Positions 60,768 to 64,000 of a DNA stretch of 64,000 nt are shown here, one piece after another. Every line of letters starts with the position of its first letter. Within the stretch, counting starts at the first letter, position 1. Position numbers and translations under genes: made by a program. The DNA lies in assembly GCF_003325375.1 (NCBI RefSeq), contig NZ_CP030862.1:437501-501500 (forward strand). The letters are read 5' to 3'. The notes under the pieces were generated by a model, which worked only from the letters and a program-made list of their open reading frames with translations, searched no databases and was not told the origin of the DNA. This DNA is from Streptomyces globosus. Its GTDB lineage: Bacteria; Actinomycetota; Actinomycetes; Streptomycetales; Streptomycetaceae.

Positions 60768-61298
60768 TCAACCGCAGCCGAGGGTCTTGAGTGTCTCCGC
60801 CATGTAGGCGCGCATGAATGCCTCGACGGCTGGCCGGAGATCCTGTTTCAGTTTGTTGGCTCGCTCCACCTGCACCGTGAGGGTGAAGTGGTCGCCGGTT
60901 ACCGTCTTGCACCGGGCCGTGGCTGTGGCGCCTTCGTTACCGAGGACGGAATCCTCGAAGCCGAGATCCACTCGGGCGGGTTCCGTTAGGCCAATGACCG
61001 TGCTCTCGCGGGAGTAAGCCATCAGGTCCCCTGGTGGGCCGTCGTGAAACGCGAACCGGAAATTGAGCGCGCGTTTGTCATCCACGGTCACCACACAGGG
61101 GGCCGTTCGGGCTTTCTGCCGGTCCACGCGGTTGCCCTCGGCGATTTTCCCGTGCGGCCGGAGCAGGGGACCGGACAAGTCGGGGGATACGGGTGTGCCG
61201 CAGATCGTCTCGGGGATGGCTTCGTCGGCGGTGTCACAGGCCGTCAGGGAGAGCACGAGGGCACCGCCCGCGGTGACCGCAGTCAGAGCCCGCCTCAT
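60768..61298 (-). CDS. hypothetical lipoprotein
   Basis: The 176-residue protein has a clear lipoprotein signal (MRRALTAVTAGGALVLSLTAC, acylated Cys at 21). The mature part has four further cysteines, in ETICGTP, TAPCVVTV, TARCKTV and TLGCG at the very end, probably two disulfides. FTLTVQVERANKLKQDLRPA and the C-terminal helix FMRAYMAETLKTL follow. No family recognised. It starts by ATGA overlap with the end of the frameshifted DUF6571-like gene, so it belongs to that minus-strand operon. Confidence 0.8.
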   Translation of the reverse strand: MRRALTAVTAGGALVLSLTACDTADEAIPETICGTPVSPDLSGPLLRPHGKIAEGNRVDRQKARTAPCVVTVDDKRALNFRFAFHDGPPGDLMAYSRESTVIGLTEPARVDLGFEDSVLGNEGATATARCKTVTGDHFTLTVQVERANKLKQDLRPAVEAFMRAYMAETLKTLGCG

Positions 61299-61741
61299 TC
61301 GGCTGCTCCGCTCTCCGGCGGGGCTACGGCCTTGGCGCGGTCTGCCCCGGCCCCGGAGGCTGTGTCCACCGTGTGCTCATACTTAAAGCGGATGGCACCT
61401 GCGTCGTGCAGTTTTACCCACTCGTCGGTCAGCGCCATCAGCTGCTCGTTGCGTTTCTGGAACGCCTTGTAGGTCCCGTCCGTGAACTCTTTGTCGATGT
61501 GCTTTTGCTCGTCGGCCAGCCACTTGTCGACCACGTAATCGAAGCCGGCCTGGACTTCCGAGTCGTAGGCGGGCAGGTAGCCGATCGCTGTGTCGAACAT
61601 CCATTTCTCGTCCCAAGCGGCCTGCTCCGCCGGACCGACGGCGTCCGTGCGGGCCTGTTCCAGGAATCCCACCGTGCGGCCGGCCCGCACCAGGGACTCC
61701 TCCGGGTGTTTCTGGCCCGGCTCGTGGATCTCGTGGACCAT
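61295..61741 (-). pseudogene. C-terminal fragment of the frameshifted DUF6571-like gene
   Basis: This frame (148 residues from the ATG at 61741) continues the protein encoded at 61762-63363 in another frame. Read across the junction, the sequence becomes VSKD-x-EAYGNLNAGINQAM, then VHEIHEPG and AGRTVGFLEQARTDA, which is the expected C-terminal continuation in this family. A single missing base in GACAGGAG (expected GACCAGGAG) near 61783 explains the break. The end of the fragment (LMALTDEWVKLHDAGAIRFK) is intact. No ribosome-binding site precedes MVHEIHEPG, so separate translation is doubtful. Confidence 0.75.
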
Positions 61742-61761
61742 GGCCTGGTTGATTCCGGCGT

Positions 61762-63363
61762 TCAGGTTTCCGTAGGCCTCCTGTCCTTGGAGACCTGCTT
61801 GATGACCTCGTACATGTCGTTCTGCTCGACCGGCAGGGACCGCATGTCCACGCTGCTGGTGACCTCGTGCACCGTGCCGGAGTGGTTCACCAGGATGGTG
61901 GACATCGGCTCGCGCAGGGATTCGGGGAGGTCGTCACCGGCCTCCGCGAACTCGCTGATCGCGTTCTTGAAGACGGCCTTGTTGTCGGCGGAGTGCTCGA
62001 CGAACTTCGGGTTGTCCGAGGAAGGGTCGATGCCGGTGGCGCCGGCCACCAGCGCTGCCGAGAAGCCTGCCCTCTCGTCCTTGTCGAGCCCGGGGGAGTA
62101 GTGGACGGCGTTGCCGTGCTCGTTCGCCTGCAGGACCACCTCCCAGTTCCGCTCCATGAGGTGCTTCATCCGGTCCTCGTCCTTCAGGTACGAAGCCGAC
62201 GCCTCCGGGTTGTGGCTCATCACACCGAGCAGCCCGTCCATCGGGTCGTTGGCGAACCAGCCGGTCCGCTCCCCGCTGTACGCGCCGCCCTTCATGACCC
62301 AGATGTCGTCCCTGTCCTTCTCCGCCTTCATGATGTCGTCGCCGACGTCGTGCAGGAACTGCTTCGAGTAGTCGCCCCCGCCCTGGCTCATCAGCGTGAC
62401 CAGGGACTGGTAGCCGTACACCTTCTCCAGTCGCGTGTCCGTGAAGGAGGTGTTGCGGCGCTCCAGTCCCTCCTTCTGCATGTCTGCCCGGAACTTCTTG
62501 TACGTCTCCGAGTTCGGGTCCTTCGTCGCCGAGGCGAGCGTCGCCCCCAGGCCCTTCTGGAGATCCGTGTAGTCCCCCTTGTTCGCGGGGTTCCTGACGT
62601 GGATCTCGTCGCTGAGCCGGTTCGTCAGCTCGATCGTGCCCTTCGCACCCAGCCCGTTGATGAACACCTGGCTGAACTCGGGCTTGCCCGAGTTGTCGCG
62701 GAAGGACCGCTGGAGCTCCGCCATCTCGGCAGGCGGGATCTTCTCGCCCCCGGCCAGGCGCGTGGCGATGCTCTCGGCGTTCCGCGCCTCGTACACCTCG
62801 ACGTCGCCCTGCGCCGCACCGTTGAAGCCCGTGCCCAGCGTGGTGTCGTTCTTGTCGCCGTAGCCGTCCGCGCAGGCCGCCTCCAGTGCGATCTTCACAC
62901 CCTGGTCGGCGTCGTCCAGAGCTCGGACCGCGCTGTCGATGTGCTGTGTCCAGGCGTTCTCGGTGTTCTTCAGGTCCGGATCATGCCGGGCCGCGTTCGC
63001 CGTGGCCGCGTCCACCTTCGCGTAGTCGAAGCTGCACCGGCCCTGGTCGGAGACCTTCATACCGGCCTTCACCGCGTCGTCGCGGGCCGACTCGACCTTC
63101 TTCTTCAGGTCGGTGAACTGCTCGTGCGCGTCACGCAGTAGTCCGGCGATGGCCTTCGCCTGTGTCTGCGCGGCCGTGTACTCGTAGCGGGTGCCCGCGA
63201 AGTTGGTGTGGGCTGCACCGGCGCTCACACCGGTCCACGCCTGCCCGCCCATGGTGATCTTCTGGACGCTGTCGCGATAGCGTTCCTCGACCTTCTTGAA
63301 CTCACCGGCCATCGCATCCCATTTGGTCGCGGCAGTGAGCAGATGTCCGAAGTCCGTCGTCAT
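61762..63363 (-). CDS. DUF6571-like large protein with WXG100-type N-terminus, frameshifted near its 3' end
   Basis: The 533-residue frame has a helical N-terminus (TTDFGHLLTAATKWDAMAGE; FKKVEERYRDSVQKITMGGQ; AWTGVSAGAAHTNFAGTRYE, residues 2-62), resembling WXG100/ESX-type secreted proteins with a W-x-G turn. A long helical region follows (ATRLAGGEKIPPAEMAELQR; FINGLGAKGTIELTNRLSDE; VYGYQSLVTLMSQGGGDYSK; DPMDGLLGVMSHNPEA). Streptomyces proteins of this kind are annotated DUF6571 and may be exported effectors; the role is unknown. It ends abruptly in KDRRPTET after a probable one-base deletion, losing about 150 residues that are encoded in the next frame. A 35-base gap separates it from the gene upstream. 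Confidence 0.8.
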   Translation of the reverse strand: MTTDFGHLLTAATKWDAMAGEFKKVEERYRDSVQKITMGGQAWTGVSAGAAHTNFAGTRYEYTAAQTQAKAIAGLLRDAHEQFTDLKKKVESARDDAVKAGMKVSDQGRCSFDYAKVDAATANAARHDPDLKNTENAWTQHIDSAVRALDDADQGVKIALEAACADGYGDKNDTTLGTGFNGAAQGDVEVYEARNAESIATRLAGGEKIPPAEMAELQRSFRDNSGKPEFSQVFINGLGAKGTIELTNRLSDEIHVRNPANKGDYTDLQKGLGATLASATKDPNSETYKKFRADMQKEGLERRNTSFTDTRLEKVYGYQSLVTLMSQGGGDYSKQFLHDVGDDIMKAEKDRDDIWVMKGGAYSGERTGWFANDPMDGLLGVMSHNPEASASYLKDEDRMKHLMERNWEVVLQANEHGNAVHYSPGLDKDERAGFSAALVAGATGIDPSSDNPKFVEHSADNKAVFKNAISEFAEAGDDLPESLREPMSTILVNHSGTVHEVTSSVDMRSLPVEQNDMYEVIKQVSKDRRPTET

Positions 63364-63398
63364 GACCTCGTGATACGTCAACACGGCTGCCCCGCCCC

Positions 63399-63833
63399 CT
63401 AGATCCCGTTCAACTTCGAGTCCGGAGCGGGCTTCACCAGATTGAACCCCTCGCCGGTCGTGATGTCGTTGCGCAGGAACATGTTCGACGTACCGCGCAA
63501 GGCGGTCTTCTCGGATGCCAGCCTGCCCATCAACCCGGTCACCTGCCGGTCCCAGGTTTCCAGCACCTTCTTCAGACCGGCTGCGGTGCTCCACCCGTCG
63601 AAGGCCTTCACCGTGCCGTTCGACGCCTCGTCCGCGTGGTCCCCGGCCTTCTTGGTGCTCGGTTCCAGGTCGTTCTCGATGGTGTTCGCCGCGGTCTTCT
63701 TCTCGGCGGGCGTCGACCCGAAGTCCTGGGCGCCGGGAAGGAGAGGCCCGGACGGCGGCGCGGAGTTCAGCCGCATGGACCCGTGCTCGGATGAGGTGGC
63801 CGGCGGCTGGCGCCAGTCCTGTTCGAAACCCAT
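63399..63833 (-). CDS. hypothetical protein, first gene of the DUF6571-like cluster
   Basis: The 144-residue protein has a disordered N-terminus (MGFEQDWRQPPATSSEHGSM) and two helices (KKTAANTIENDLEPSTKKAG, DHADEASNGTVKAFDGWSTA; then AGLKKVLETWDRQVTGLMGR) like a small helical-hairpin secretion partner. It lacks cysteines and membrane spans. No family name is recognised. As the first gene of the minus-strand group it is probably cotranscribed with the DUF6571-like protein and the lipoprotein. The ATG at 63833 was chosen; a longer frame reaches past the likely promoter. Confidence 0.72.
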   Translation of the reverse strand: MGFEQDWRQPPATSSEHGSMRLNSAPPSGPLLPGAQDFGSTPAEKKTAANTIENDLEPSTKKAGDHADEASNGTVKAFDGWSTAAGLKKVLETWDRQVTGLMGRLASEKTALRGTSNMFLRNDITTGEGFNLVKPAPDSKLNGI

Positions 63834-64000
63834 GGTGTCCCCCCGTCGGCCCTCTTTGCCGACGTCTGTCTTTGCCGTCGCGTTCGCAACGGAACGCGAC
63901 GCTACCAGGGGGTGTGGGCGGGCTCCGGGCTTCCGGAGAAACAGCCGCAAAGATGTCCGGAACCGGACAGTACAGTCCCCCATTTGGCGTGTTGTCGCAG
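63834..64000. other. window end, upstream region of the DUF6571-like cluster
   Basis: No gene is seen in the last 167 bases. GGGGGGACACC gives a ribosome-binding-like purine run on the minus strand directly before the ATG at 63833. The promoter of the cluster should lie here, but no boxes are convincing. Confidence 0.5.

Noticed and set aside
61741..61800. Programmed ribosomal frameshift in the DUF6571-like gene
   Set aside because: The change needed is -1, but no X XXY YYZ heptamer lies in frame before the AGGAGG; a simple one-base deletion explains it better.

Overview
The window is a stretch of a Streptomyces chromosome. The evidence is very high G+C with extreme third-position bias, many GTG starts, ATGA-type stop/start overlaps, and recognisable Streptomyces genes: the developmental sigma factor bldN with its anti-sigma gene rsbN, the redox regulator rex, the futalosine menaquinone genes, an XRE-DUF397 pair, a class I lysyl-tRNA synthetase, and a tiny bS22-type ribosomal protein. 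Gene names rest on sequence motifs and remembered gene order, not on a search.

Layout. 1-2.95 kb: 3' part of a 23S rRNA, a spacer, 5S rRNA and a terminator (end of an rRNA operon). 3-10.5 kb: Uma2-family protein, HAD phosphatase, MFS transporter, AcuC-like deacetylase, an unassigned conserved gene, a small excisionase-like regulator (bdtA-like), the 32-residue bS22 protein, a sugar-nucleotide-type epimerase and an acyltransferase. 10.5-14.2 kb (minus): bldN-rsbN and a HAD-IB phosphatase. 14.2-21.1 kb: glutaredoxin-like protein, then rex-hemA-hemC-hemD as overlapping cistrons behind a Rex operator, and hemB. 21.2-23.15 kb: two small genes bracketed by a roughly 0.5-kb imperfect inverted repeat whose arms each hold an exact cloverleaf fold, the least explained structure in the window. 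23.2-28.3 kb: DUF1876, an XRE/DUF397/ATPase regulatory locus with a yefM-yoeB toxin-antitoxin pair at its end, a VOC protein, a membrane protein and a flavodoxin-fold oxidoreductase. 28.5-32.2 kb: divergent argS and class I lysS. 32.3-40.4 kb: DUF2637 membrane protein, two DUF3558-like lipoproteins, rtcB, an SDR, a secreted protein, a Mut7-C protein and an unknown. 40.5-46.9 kb: hemL, a histidine phosphatase and the four-gene System II cytochrome c maturation set (thioredoxin-like lipoprotein, CcdA, ResB, CcsB). 47.9-54.7 kb: late menaquinone genes (UbiD-, UbiA- and UbiX-like) and mqnE, with an Lrp regulator, a rhomboid protease and a second Uma2 protein. 54.9-64 kb: GNAT, DUF4229, a cysteine-rich leader peptide in front of a DAACS symporter, a lipoprotein, an acyl-CoA synthetase, and a minus-strand cluster containing a frameshifted DUF6571-like gene.

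How the parts fit. Haem synthesis (hemA, C, D, B, L), cytochrome c maturation and menaquinone synthesis together supply the respiratory chain, and Rex ties the haem genes to the NADH/NAD+ state. bldN and rsbN form a sigma/anti-sigma pair for aerial development, with a candidate BldN-type promoter in front of rsbN. The leader peptide suggests that the symporter downstream is controlled by cysteine supply and may carry cystine. No tRNA gene, CRISPR array, transposase or phage gene was recognised.
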